64,000 nucleotides of DNA from Frankia umida (GTDB taxonomy: Bacteria > Actinomycetota > Actinomycetes > Frankiales > Frankiaceae), in contig NZ_JALKFT010000019.1 of NCBI RefSeq assembly GCF_023242945.1, positions 41,647 through 105,646 on the forward strand, read 5' to 3'. A program made the position numbers and the translations under genes. Shown piece after piece: positions 26,001 to 32,642 of the stretch (position 1 is its first letter; every line of letters begins with the position of its first letter). The notes under the pieces are model-generated. The model worked only from the letters and a program-made list of their open reading frames with translations. It was not told where the DNA came from and made no database searches.

Positions 26001-28440
26001 AGTAGATCCGCGGGTCCCACCGGTCGTCCGGTACCTCGCGGATGGCGTCGACACCGGCCACGATGTTCGCCCAGTAGGCGTCGAGATCGGCGGCCTCCGG
26101 GAAGACCGCCGCCATGCCGACGATGGCGATGTCCAACGGTCGTGCGTCGCCGTCCCCGACCGGCACCGCCGTGGCCGGCCCGGTACGGCTGGACGGCCCG
26201 GTGGTCAGGCCCAGGTCGGCGGCGCGGGCCGCCAGCGCCTGGCCGGCACCGCTGGTGACCTCCTCGTGCAGGTCGGCGACCGTCGTGCGGGCCGAGCGCA
26301 GCGCCGCCACCTGACCGATCATGAACATTCCCTCCCGGACCTGCAGCGCCGGGTCGACCTGGACGAGCCGGTCACCGTCGCGGCGCAGGCCCTTGCTGGC
26401 CACCCGCAGCCGGCCCAGGTTCAGCGACTCCAGCTCCTGCCACATCTGCTGGCGGGGCGTACCGGCGGCCAGCAGCTCCCGGCGGCGGTCGAGGAAGGTG
26501 CGCACGAAGTCGGACTCGACGCACCGGGTGGCATGCCCGGGTGAGGTCTCCAGCAGAACGGTGCGTTCGCAGTCAAGCGCGGCCTGCTGGAAGCCAGTCA
26601 TGATCGCACCGGACGTGACCGCCTCGGCGGTGAACAGGTAGGCGGTGCCCATCAGCACGCCGACGCGCGCACCGCGGGCGGCCAGGGGGGCCGCGGCGGC
26701 CGCGACCATCGCCGCCGACCGGGCGTCATGCACCCCGCCGGCGAACAGCAGGTGCAGTTCGGCGAAGAAGTCGGGTCCGGCCGCTGTGGACTCCCCGTAG
26801 GCGAGCAGACCCGCGATCTGGGCCTCCCACAGCGGGAAGCTCGCCCGCGGACCGACGTGCCCGCCGCACTCGCGTCCCTCGAAGACGAACTTGCGGGCGC
26901 CTTCGGCCAGGAACCGTCCGAGCAGGCCCGGCGAGGGCACGTGGAGGAACGTGTCGATGCCCGCGGCCTCCAGCGGGGCGGCCTGAGACGGACGTCCACC
27001 GGCGATGATCGCGCACGGCGGACGGATCTCACGGACCGCCTCGAGTTGGGCCGCGCGCAGCTGCGGCGGGGCGAATCCGAGGATGCCGACGCCCCACGGC
27101 GCGTCGCCAAGCTGGTCGGCGGTGCGGGCCAGCAGCTCGCGGGTGGCCGGCCCGCCCATCAGCGCCAGGGCCAGAAACGGCAGGCCGCCGCCGTCCGCCA
27201 CGGCCCGGGCGAACTCGGCCCGGTCGCTGACCCGGGTCATCGGACCCTGCGCGATCGGGTAGCGCAGGCCGCGGTCGGCCGCGAACGGCGAGCCGGCGTC
27301 GAGCGGACGCACCCGCCCGGCGGTGGCCAGACCCTCGCGGATCGCAGCCCGTACCGCCCGCACCACCGCGCCGGCATGGCGGAACCGGTCGGCGAAGGCG
27401 GCGGCGAACGCCCCGTCCTGGCCGATCGGCAGAAACTGCTCACTCAGATCCCGGGCGCCCAGCCGGGCCGCGACCCACGCCGCCCGCTCCTGATCCTGAT
27501 CCCGCCCGTCCCGGCTGGCCTGGTCGTCCCGGCTGGCCTGGTCGTCCCGGCTGGCCTGGTCCAGCGCGGCGGCGTCGGGCGAGTGTTCCGCCCGACGGGG
27601 AGCGGTGACGGACAGCGCGCCGTCCGAGGCGATCTCGCCGCCGGTGGCCCGCAGGTCGGTGACCGGCCGGCCGGAGCCGACCAGACCCGCGATGGGCAGA
27701 TCGGGCCGGGTGTAGAGCCGGTGGCCTCCGTACAGGGCGGTCTCGCTGCCGTCCATCGCCCGGATCGCCGCCGCCACCCGCTCGGGCAGTTCCAGCTCCT
27801 GGACGAGCGCGAGCTGGGCGTCGAGCACGACCCCCGCCGCGCCACCGGCGACCGCGGCGGCTGCCGTGGCCAGGCCGATCCCACCGGCGGCGAAGACCGG
27901 CATGTCCCGTCCTGCGGTGGCGCTGGGGCCGTCCTCGGCAAGCAGATGCTGTAGCAGCGTGAACGTGGTCAGGTCACCGACCGCGCCGCCGGACTCGTTA
28001 CCCCGTGCGAGCAGACCGGTGGCGCCGGCCTCGATCGCGGCCACGGCCGCGCCGACCGAGGTCACCTCGACCCACACCTGTCTGCCGGTCGCCGTCACCT
28101 CACCCACCGACCAGCCTCGTTCCGGCGCGCCGGCGGCGAGCACGACGAGATCCACCGCGTCCGGGAGGTCCCGCGGCACCAGCGGACAGTCGGTGCCCAC
28201 GCGGACACCGAAGGCGCCGGGCGTCCAACGGGTCGCGTCCCGCAGCGCACGATGTGCGACGGCCTCGGATCGTCCCAGGTCAAGCACGCCGCGCCCGCCT
28301 GCGCGCGCCACCGCGGCGACCAGGGCCGGCGCGGGTTCGGCAAACGGTGTGATCACCACGACCAGATCGGCCGCGGCCAGCGGATCACAGCGGTCGCGAC
28401 CAGCCGAGGACGCGAGGGAATGCGGGACAGCGATGGTCAT
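20071..28440 (-). CDS. PUFA-synthase-like polyketide synthase A: ER/NMO x2-KS-AT-ACP-ACP-KR
   Basis: 2789 aa. The ATG at 28440 has AGGAGG 8 nt upstream. Domains in order: TIM-barrel region of nitronate-monooxygenase type at about 20-245; linker with 18-bp repeats; second, better conserved barrel at about 385-735 (YPIAQGPMTR, GRECGGHVG, MGTAYLFT), equivalent to the PfaD enoyl reductase; KS at about 765-1220 with Cys967 (DAACASSL), HATGT and IGHTKCAAG; AT at about 1334-1625 with FPGQGSQ, GGHSYGE and AFHSP; two nearly identical ACPs with Ser1979 and Ser2100 (LSIDSIK); KR at about 2290-2780 with TGGARGIT and VDYAAGN. In known PUFA synthases the reductase is a separate protein, so this is an unusual fusion. 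First gene of the operon. Confidence 0.92.
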   Translation of the reverse strand: MTIAVPHSLASSAGRDRCDPLAAADLVVVITPFAEPAPALVAAVARAGGRGVLDLGRSEAVAHRALRDATRWTPGAFGVRVGTDCPLVPRDLPDAVDLVVLAAGAPERGWSVGEVTATGRQVWVEVTSVGAAVAAIEAGATGLLARGNESGGAVGDLTTFTLLQHLLAEDGPSATAGRDMPVFAAGGIGLATAAAAVAGGAAGVVLDAQLALVQELELPERVAAAIRAMDGSETALYGGHRLYTRPDLPIAGLVGSGRPVTDLRATGGEIASDGALSVTAPRRAEHSPDAAALDQASRDDQASRDDQASRDGRDQDQERAAWVAARLGARDLSEQFLPIGQDGAFAAAFADRFRHAGAVVRAVRAAIREGLATAGRVRPLDAGSPFAADRGLRYPIAQGPMTRVSDRAEFARAVADGGGLPFLALALMGGPATRELLARTADQLGDAPWGVGILGFAPPQLRAAQLEAVREIRPPCAIIAGGRPSQAAPLEAAGIDTFLHVPSPGLLGRFLAEGARKFVFEGRECGGHVGPRASFPLWEAQIAGLLAYGESTAAGPDFFAELHLLFAGGVHDARSAAMVAAAAAPLAARGARVGVLMGTAYLFTAEAVTSGAIMTGFQQAALDCERTVLLETSPGHATRCVESDFVRTFLDRRRELLAAGTPRQQMWQELESLNLGRLRVASKGLRRDGDRLVQVDPALQVREGMFMIGQVAALRSARTTVADLHEEVTSGAGQALAARAADLGLTTGPSSRTGPATAVPVGDGDARPLDIAIVGMAAVFPEAADLDAYWANIVAGVDAIREVPDDRWDPRIYYRPDAVTKDAGRHTPSKWGGFLPRIPFDALAYGIPPRALRSIETSQLLALEVAARALRGAGYDTAQKGHGEGRPFDRSRASVVFGTEAGTDLSAAYSMRSLWPGLLGSLPAELEAFLPELDEDSFPGMLANVIAGRVANRLDLGGVNFTVDAACASSLAALDTGCKELVAGTSDLVLCGGVDTHAGAHDFLLFSSVHALSPNGRCRSFDSGADGTSLGEGAAVVVLKRLADAERDGDRIHAVIRAVAGSSDGRALGLTAPRKEGQVRALERAYSRAGISPRDVGLLEAHATGTVVGDRTELATLTEMFVDNGAEPGSCAVGSVKSQIGHTKCAAGLAGLIKVAKSLETGVRPPTLHIDTPNAYWQADTSPFYFDRSAKPWVAPAADRHAGVSAFGFGGTNFHVVLSAYDGGPEPSHGLDQWPAELFVIRGGDRAAAGRALDRLTQLVTASATAGHPLRLRDLARTASAGGGPVQVAFVVDDLAALPGAIEAARTFTADPTAGRFVRADDADAGDDVGPGATAMLFPGQGSQRPGMLADLFVAFPRLREVLDLAPQWVDTMFPPAAFTRAGRDAQAAAITDTRAAQPTLGLAGLAMHDLLAGLGIRPDHVGGHSYGELVALVAAGVLDRADLIGLSEARAGAILAAAGDDPGAMAAVAAPIEQVRAVLADLRADGAEGTVVVVANHNAPRQVAVSGPTAALARAIEAFAQAGLTARRIPVACAFHSPVVAAAARTLATRLADTRVESAHRTVWSNTTAAPYPSTPAEIRAALAGQVAAPVRFVEQIEAMYAAGVRTFIEAGPGRVLSQLVSKILGTRPHRVVATDVAGESGVRRLLLAVAELAAAGVAVDPSPLFVGRDARIVAASDIPRRPGWTIDGAYVRTVDGTHVAGGLQPPRQLTPAGGAVPTATAAPAVATAVPGGTAVPVTAVSVTAGAAHAVDSSSNGHGPAPALPTPRSLTSPVVSANVTPPPTSTVDVSTTETTPEFGGDGPVEAVVLDFLRTSREMIAAQRDVVLGYLGYDPAGYADHPAAPPAALPAALTQTAVIRTAVAPTPGASAAVVPAVASAARAGVPPQVRPDAAVGGPVGLAAGQGSPAGGNGAGVPVGVVPVAAVSVAVEPAAAASSVGLDRVAVSEVVVGVIAEQTGYPVEMLEPDLDLEADLSIDSIKRTEVLGELAGRLGLAAPGSGELDESVVEELAAIKTVRGIVDWIVARSAPAAAPAAAVSAGVPPSNVAGGGTGGAAASSVGLDRVAVSEVVVGVIAEQTGYPVEMLEPDLDLEADLSIDSIKRTEVLGELAGRLGLAAPGSGELDESVVEELAAIKTVRGIVDWIVARPGPGEPAAVADPVRVPVQGPADPASAGPSAPGGPGPSAPGGASPVGTGSFAGTPTGGSNSNGTAATFAGPAFADVVMPEQASLTSAGHRSDDRSSQPALAGVSRAAATGAARSTGGALEAEPSGVFPLRRYVVEVREAGPPAQVGATDLRGARFLLVEGGLGVGLALATRLERAGAEVRILAAHDRGLVDQIRAGAGADGLAWIASADPDAQEDAVLPAAFPALRAAALGGCRRVLVVTGDGGRFGCPTPAVPGRAAGASVANGAEREIEVERPAVRPTRGAGLAGLVRTIAQEVPGLTLRLVDVEPKEEPRGIADSLFTELLTADGPLVVGYRDGARAVVRLRPAPGPDGGALPAALDASAVVLLTGGARGITARVAVELARRSGCAIELVGRTPLPTGPEDAATASASDAPALRRAFIAAGVRRPAEIEARIARLLAEREVRATLATLGQFGSSVRYHAVDVRDPEAVAAVVADVYARHGRLDGIIHGAGVLADRLLRDKTPDSFERVYDTKVGGARALLAAARDDIGFVALFGSVAGVFGNRGQVDYAAGNDALDTLARAASGRFAGRVVSVDWGPWGSSHAGGGMVSPELAREYARRGIGLIDPVEGVEALLAELAGPLDGPAQVVYMCADAEAFDA
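21998..22279. repeat. 282-bp perfect direct repeat, copy encoding second ACP
   Basis: By eye identical, base for base, with 22361-22642; offset 363 bp (121 codons) keeps frame. It covers the entire second carrier domain including Ser2100. Confidence 0.9.
22361..22642. repeat. 282-bp perfect direct repeat, copy encoding first ACP
   Basis: Partner of 21998-22279; it encodes the first carrier domain with Ser1979. The 81 bp between the copies are Ala/Pro-rich linker and are not repeated. Confidence 0.9.
27507..27560. repeat. 18-bp x3 minisatellite in synthase A
   Basis: Three perfect copies of an 18-bp unit, encoding a repeated QASRDD hexapeptide in the linker between the two TIM barrels. Confidence 0.85.
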
Positions 28441-28478
28441 CGGCAGGTCCTCCTGGCGGCTCGTAACCTGGGGTACAG

Positions 28479-28492
28479 CGACATGCATGTCG
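28479..28492. promoter_or_regulatory. 14-bp perfect palindrome upstream of the polyketide operon
   Basis: CGACATGCATGTCG lies 39 nt before the start codon of synthase A and is flanked by a direct repeat of TACAG. It is a plausible dimeric repressor site near the transcription start. The same bases also code in frame with the synthase (an ATG at 28488 would be a longer start), but that ATG lacks a ribosome site. Confidence 0.45.
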
Positions 28493-30082
28493 TACAGATC
28501 CGGTTCAGGGAGCCCACTGCGGCCGCGTGGCACGTTGACCGCCGCGACACCGGGGCATCCCGACTCGCCCTACTGGCACATGACCCGGATCCATAGCAAC
28601 CGGACCCAGGACAAGGAAAGCACCCACCTCGCCAACGCGATGGACACGTTTCGACGGACGAGATCGCCCAGAGCGTCGATGACCCCCTGGCCGGAGCCTC
28701 TGGGTGACAGACGTCCTGGGGAAGCGGTATCTGTACTGAGTACGCGGAAAACGCACTGACCCCCAGCAACTCTCGTAGAACTGACACGGCGAACTACACG
28801 TGGCCCCGAGCGCATAGCCGTCGCGACATCACCAACGTGCGCGGATACTAGTCCGCCCCGACCTGAGCACCCGCACGGTGGCGGCCGCCGGTCGCCGAAC
28901 GGAGCCACTGGCGTAGCTGACAGGTATGGGCCGACCGGGTCTGCACCTGCTCGATGACACAGATCACCATGGCCCGACATCGTCCGCGATGTCACCGGTC
29001 ACAGTCCGCGCCAAGCCCATAAAAAGGCGGCGAACGCACACACCGGCCCGCAGCCTGCAGCAAGCTCAGGAATTCGTGGCCCACCCACCGAAAACCAGGT
29101 TCACCGCACGCCAGCTATTTCCGTTCGGACCCGAAGGCCAATTCCCCATCGGGCACGGCAGCACTGTTTTCCTTTTCTCTGCCACAAATGGCAAACGAGC
29201 GAAAAAAACCCGGGTACATCGCGCCCAATCGGCGGGAGACGACCGATCACGACGGGTCCGAGGCGAGGTCGCGCCGCCGACGGCAGGGGTCAGTGACCGA
29301 GGCGACCCGGACGGCGAGAGTGGTACTCGACCGGCCAGTACACCGCCAACCTAGCCACAGCCCACCATCGATCGCAAGCCGGCAGGAGGCCCATCTTGGT
29401 CGCCGATCGGACACCGTCCACCCGGGCGACACGGGCTAGGACAACCACGAATCCGACGCACCGGTATGTAGCGGACATTACACCCGCCCAGGGGGCTGTT
29501 CCCACCCTTTGGGTATCCTTGTCCGGACACACCATCGCGCGGTCGGGTCGACACCTTCCCGGTGCAACCCCCCGCGAAATCAGCGAAAAATGGTCTAACC
29601 AGTACAAAAAAAGATTTGGATTGCTGTCGGAGAAGGCCACGGAACGCCAGGCGAGACGGCGATCAGGCGAGGTGGGACGATTCCCGGCGCGCCTCGGACC
29701 CCGATCGCGGGCGGTCAGACCAGGGGCCGACCGCCCGCGATCGGGCGGGCTGCGCAGCACGCACCTGCGGGCAGGTGACCATCGGGCGCGGGTGGGGTCA
29801 CCGCGACCGTGATCGGGTGGTTGCCGGCCCGGGCACCTGCCAGGTGCGCGACCGGCTGGGTACCGGCGCGGAGCCGGCCGACGATGACGAGAGTGGGCAC
29901 CGTGCGGCGCCAGGGCAGCTCGCCAGCCAGCAACATCGTGCCTTCGCGACGTGCACGTGCCAGTCCGCGGTGACGTCAGCGCGTCGGGCCGACCGGAGGC
30001 CGAGCTGACGCGGACGTACGACGCCCAGACGATCCATCGGCCGCGAGCACCGGCCGAAGCGGACGGGTAGCGGCGCGGATCG
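28493..30082. other. Long non-coding stretch between the polyketide operon and the luxR gene
   Basis: About 1.6 kb without a convincing gene. Base composition is uneven: AT-richer patches with A- and T-runs at about 29160-29210 and 29575-29625 contrast with a very GC-rich part at 29640-30070. Small open frames on both strands (for example minus 29936-29715) have no recognisable motif or ribosome site. The promoter of the polyketide operon must lie here. A 17-bp hairpin is listed separately. Confidence 0.6.
29700..29745. terminator. Strong 17-bp hairpin, possible terminator
   Basis: Perfect inverted repeat 29700-29716 with 29729-29745 and a 12-nt loop; no T-run. It lies 340 bp beyond the luxR stop on the minus strand, so it may end that transcript, or mark the edge of a lost element. 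Confidence 0.5.
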
Positions 30083-31228
30083 TCACGGCCGGGGCGGACT
30101 CGGCGGTGCGAAGGCGCTGGTCTCGCGCTGCCAGGCGATGGCGAGCTGGGTGCGGTTCGTGCATCCCGTCGCGACCAACGCGTGGGTCAGGTGATGCTTG
30201 ACCGTGTCGATGCTGATACACAGTGCCTCGGCGACCTGCCGGTTCGACCGACCCTCGGCCACCAGCCGCACGACGTCACGTTCCCGCGCCGAGAGCCGAC
30301 CGGCGACCGAGGGCCCCGGGTCGGTGCGGATGTAGAAGCGCAGCAGGTTCCCCAGGTGCCGCCCGAGGACGGCGCCGACGGCCCGGTCCCGCGGGCCGAA
30401 CGCGCCGGGACGGGAGTCGAGCAACGAGATCAGCGCGCCGACGTTCGACGGGCCGAACAGGCGCACGAGCAGCTTGGCGTGGATGCCGTGGGCGCGCAGG
30501 AAGCGCTCCAGGCGCATCCGCACCTCGGGCCGCTCCGGCACGCCGAGGTCATCCAGCGTCGCCAGACCACGCTCGCGGACCGAACGCAGACTCTCCGGGT
30601 TGCTCAGCGCCTCGAGCTCGCGGTAACGCTCCATGTAGGGACCGGCCAGCCGCAGGGCCAGACCGCGGCCGGTGGGCCGGGCGTCCTGGAAGGCGGTCTC
30701 GATGGAGGAACCGAGGAAGAAGGCCGAGTGCCGGTAGCCGAGGTGGCGGGCCATGCCGTCGAGGGCGAGTTCCCGGAACGAGGCCAGCGACGAGGCCCGC
30801 TCACAGTCCTCGACCACCCGCAGGATGCCGCGCAGCTCCGCGGCACCGAGGGCCAGGTCGCGGGGCATCGGCGCACCCGCGCGCGCCGCCGTCGCGCCGG
30901 GGCGCACCGGGGCACCGGCCGCGCTCCGGGCACCGGCCAGCGGAACCTCGCCGCGCCCCAAAGGGGCCCCTGTCAGTGGCCCCGCGGCCCGGGTGTGAGA
31001 CAGTGGTCGCGCGGCGGCGCCGCCCGCACCCGTGGCCGGTGCGGGATGCCTGGTGGCCGCGGCACGGTGCGGTGCGACTGGCGAAGCCGATGGGCTCACC
31101 GGAGCGTGCCGTGCCATACGTCCCACCACACCGAGATCTGTTGGTGTGTCCACGGTCACGCCGATTCGCGGCTGATGGGGTAGGTCCTCACCGATATCAT
31201 CAGCCGGGCGGGGGACTCGGTCGTTCAC
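30083..31228 (-). CDS. LuxR-type transcriptional regulator with GAF-like sensor region
   Basis: 381 aa. The GTG at 31228 has GGAGG 7 nt upstream. Residues 1-120 are Ala/Pro/Arg-rich and probably disordered; about 125-300 form a sensor-like region (FRELALDGMARHLGYRHSAFF ... ALISLLDSRPGAFGPRDRA) resembling GAF domains; about 310-375 are a LuxR/NarL helix-turn-helix (LSARERDVVRLVAEGRSNRQ, then VAEALCISIDTVKHHL). No receiver domain is present. It lies directly upstream of the polyketide operon in the same direction but 1.6 kb away; it is a candidate regulator of it. Three inverted repeats in its leader suggest autoregulation. Confidence 0.85.
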   Translation of the reverse strand: MNDRVPRPADDIGEDLPHQPRIGVTVDTPTDLGVVGRMARHAPVSPSASPVAPHRAAATRHPAPATGAGGAAARPLSHTRAAGPLTGAPLGRGEVPLAGARSAAGAPVRPGATAARAGAPMPRDLALGAAELRGILRVVEDCERASSLASFRELALDGMARHLGYRHSAFFLGSSIETAFQDARPTGRGLALRLAGPYMERYRELEALSNPESLRSVRERGLATLDDLGVPERPEVRMRLERFLRAHGIHAKLLVRLFGPSNVGALISLLDSRPGAFGPRDRAVGAVLGRHLGNLLRFYIRTDPGPSVAGRLSARERDVVRLVAEGRSNRQVAEALCISIDTVKHHLTHALVATGCTNRTQLAIAWQRETSAFAPPSPPRP

Positions 31229-31946
31229 GTGTGCCTCCGGGGGTCATACGCAGATGTGCACCGGGCGGGGCCCGGTGGTGGCAGCGCACCGGGCGGGGCC
31301 CGGTGGTGGTGGCTACGTCACCGGATGAAATTCCGGTGAAGGTGGACATGTTCGGCAAGCGTAGGGCCCGCCTACCTTGCTACGCCAGCACTGACCCACG
31401 CCCCTCGTCTGTTATCCGGACAAACCCACCACTCAGGTGGGAGAAACACGCCCCCAACCGGCCATCTCTTGTCCGGGTTACGTCGTGGACCCCGCAGAAC
31501 ACTCGTTTGCGTGACGCTTGCCTCTCCCGCGTACCCCCCCATTGGGCTACCTTGGTAGAGGTTCAGGCGCTTTCCGTGGCCGCCTTACGGCCGCTTCGTG
31601 GCCCGCCCCGGCCTCTTCCGGCCGTCCCACGAACAGGCGCGGCCCTTCTCCGGGCCCACAGCCCAGACTGGTCCCCGACCGCCCGGGCCCTACCCCTCAC
31701 GTCGGGTGATACGTCTCGCGCGCAACGTCAGAGCGCATGGGACGCCGTCACGCAGGGAACAAGACAGCTGCACCAGAACGGAAGACGCATCGCCGCCGCC
31801 GGCCGGCGGCGGGGTTCCTGGCCTATGCGGCGACCCGCACCGGACGCGGATCGACTGATGCGGCCACGCGCCACCGATTCCCTCGTCCCCACGGCGGCGA
31901 TCCCGCCACCGCGACGGGATGAACGGGGTAAACGGGGTGAACGACG
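31229..31946. other. Divergent intergenic region between luxR and DUF6458 genes
   Basis: About 720 bp. The luxR-proximal 110 bp hold three inverted repeats (listed separately). A 6-bp stem with 5-nt loop sits at 31425-31441. The rest shows pyrimidine-rich text on the plus strand and no gene I can support. Confidence 0.5.
31259..31338. promoter_or_regulatory. Three CACCGG...CCGGTG inverted repeats upstream of luxR
   Basis: Hairpin 1 at 31259-31277 and hairpin 2 at 31287-31305 are identical (8-bp arms CACCGGGC/GCCCGGTG, GGG loop, 28-bp repeat unit). A third related repeat, CACCGGA-6 nt-TCCGGTG, lies at 31319-31338. All sit 30-110 nt upstream of the luxR start. Tandem operators for a dimer are the simplest reading; RNA hairpins in the leader are an alternative. 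Confidence 0.5.
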
Positions 31947-32531
31947 ATGACATTGGGACTGTCGGTCTTCCTGGTCGCCGTGGGCGCCGCGCTGCGCTAC
32001 GCCCTCACCTGGCGGCCAGGGGGAATTGATCTTCAGGTTCTCGGCCTCATTCTGATGGTCGCGGGCATCGCCACCGGCGTCATCTGCGTGTTGCGGGCTG
32101 TCCTTCGGACGCCGGCGGCACGTGAGAACGCGCCGCTCGTCCCGTTCCCCGATCGAGCGGCCCGAGCCCGCCCGGACGAGCTGACCAGCGACTTCCCCGG
32201 GACGGACGGGGATGCCTTCGGGCCGGTCCCGACGACCCCGCCGCCGTACCGCGACCTCGAACGCCACCTGTTCGCTTCGGTGTTCGACCACACCCCGGCC
32301 CTCGACCACACCCCGGCACACGACCACATGTCAGCGTCCGACCACATGTCGACGCCCGACCACATGTCGACGCCCGGCCGGGTTGCGGATACTGCCAGCG
32401 CACCCCTGGCCCACGCCGCGTCGGTGGCGGCCGAGATCGACCCGACCGCGGAGTCACTCACCGACGACGAGCGCCCCACCCAGCCCGGCGCCATCGACCC
32501 CGGTTGGCAGGGCAGCCGTCAGCCCGGCTGA
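31947..32531 (+). CDS. DUF6458-type small membrane protein with hexapeptide repeats
   Basis: 194 aa. The N-terminal 50 residues carry two membrane helices (LSVFLVAVGAALRYALTW and VLGLILMVAGIATGVICVL) separated by a short turn containing GGIDLQ, the pattern of the DUF6458 family; a ribosome site (GGGGTGAACG) precedes the ATG. The rest is a hydrophilic Pro/Asp/Thr-rich tail, unusual in length, with five copies of a DHxxxx hexapeptide near residues 114-143. The His-rich repeats could bind metal but this is speculation. Function of the family is unknown. Confidence 0.75.
   Translation: MTLGLSVFLVAVGAALRYALTWRPGGIDLQVLGLILMVAGIATGVICVLRAVLRTPAARENAPLVPFPDRAARARPDELTSDFPGTDGDAFGPVPTTPPPYRDLERHLFASVFDHTPALDHTPAHDHMSASDHMSTPDHMSTPGRVADTASAPLAHAASVAAEIDPTAESLTDDERPTQPGAIDPGWQGSRQPG
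32285..32374. repeat. 18-bp x5 minisatellite in DUF6458 gene
   Basis: Five 18-bp units starting CGACCACA; the last two are identical. They encode DHTPAL, DHTPAH, DHMSAS, DHMSTP, DHMSTP. Confidence 0.85.
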
Positions 32532-32558
32532 CCCGCGGGCGACGGACCCCGCGGGCGG

Positions 32559-32592
32559 CCGGGCTGACCGTCAGCCGCCCGGTGGCCCGCGC
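32559..32592. terminator. Imperfect hairpin between convergent genes
   Basis: GGCCGGGCTGAC / GTCAGCCGCCCGG with a 2-nt bulge lies between the DUF6458 gene and the convergent LAL regulator; likely shared terminator. Confidence 0.4.
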
Positions 32593-32642
32593 CACCATCC
32601 GCATCCGCGCGAATGACGCAGAGCGGATGCCTCAGAGATGCC

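Noticed and set aside
19918..26544. Very long plus-strand frames (934 and 1126 codons) opposite the synthase genes
   Set aside because: Text is His/Arg/Gly-rich and even repeats the ACP duplication in antisense; no domain seen.
28926..29354. 142-codon plus-strand frame in the long gap
   Set aside because: Low-complexity, basic text and no ribosome site.
29715..29936. Small minus-strand gene downstream of luxR
   Set aside because: No ribosome site or recognisable motif; the frame ends inside a hairpin and codon pattern is not convincing.
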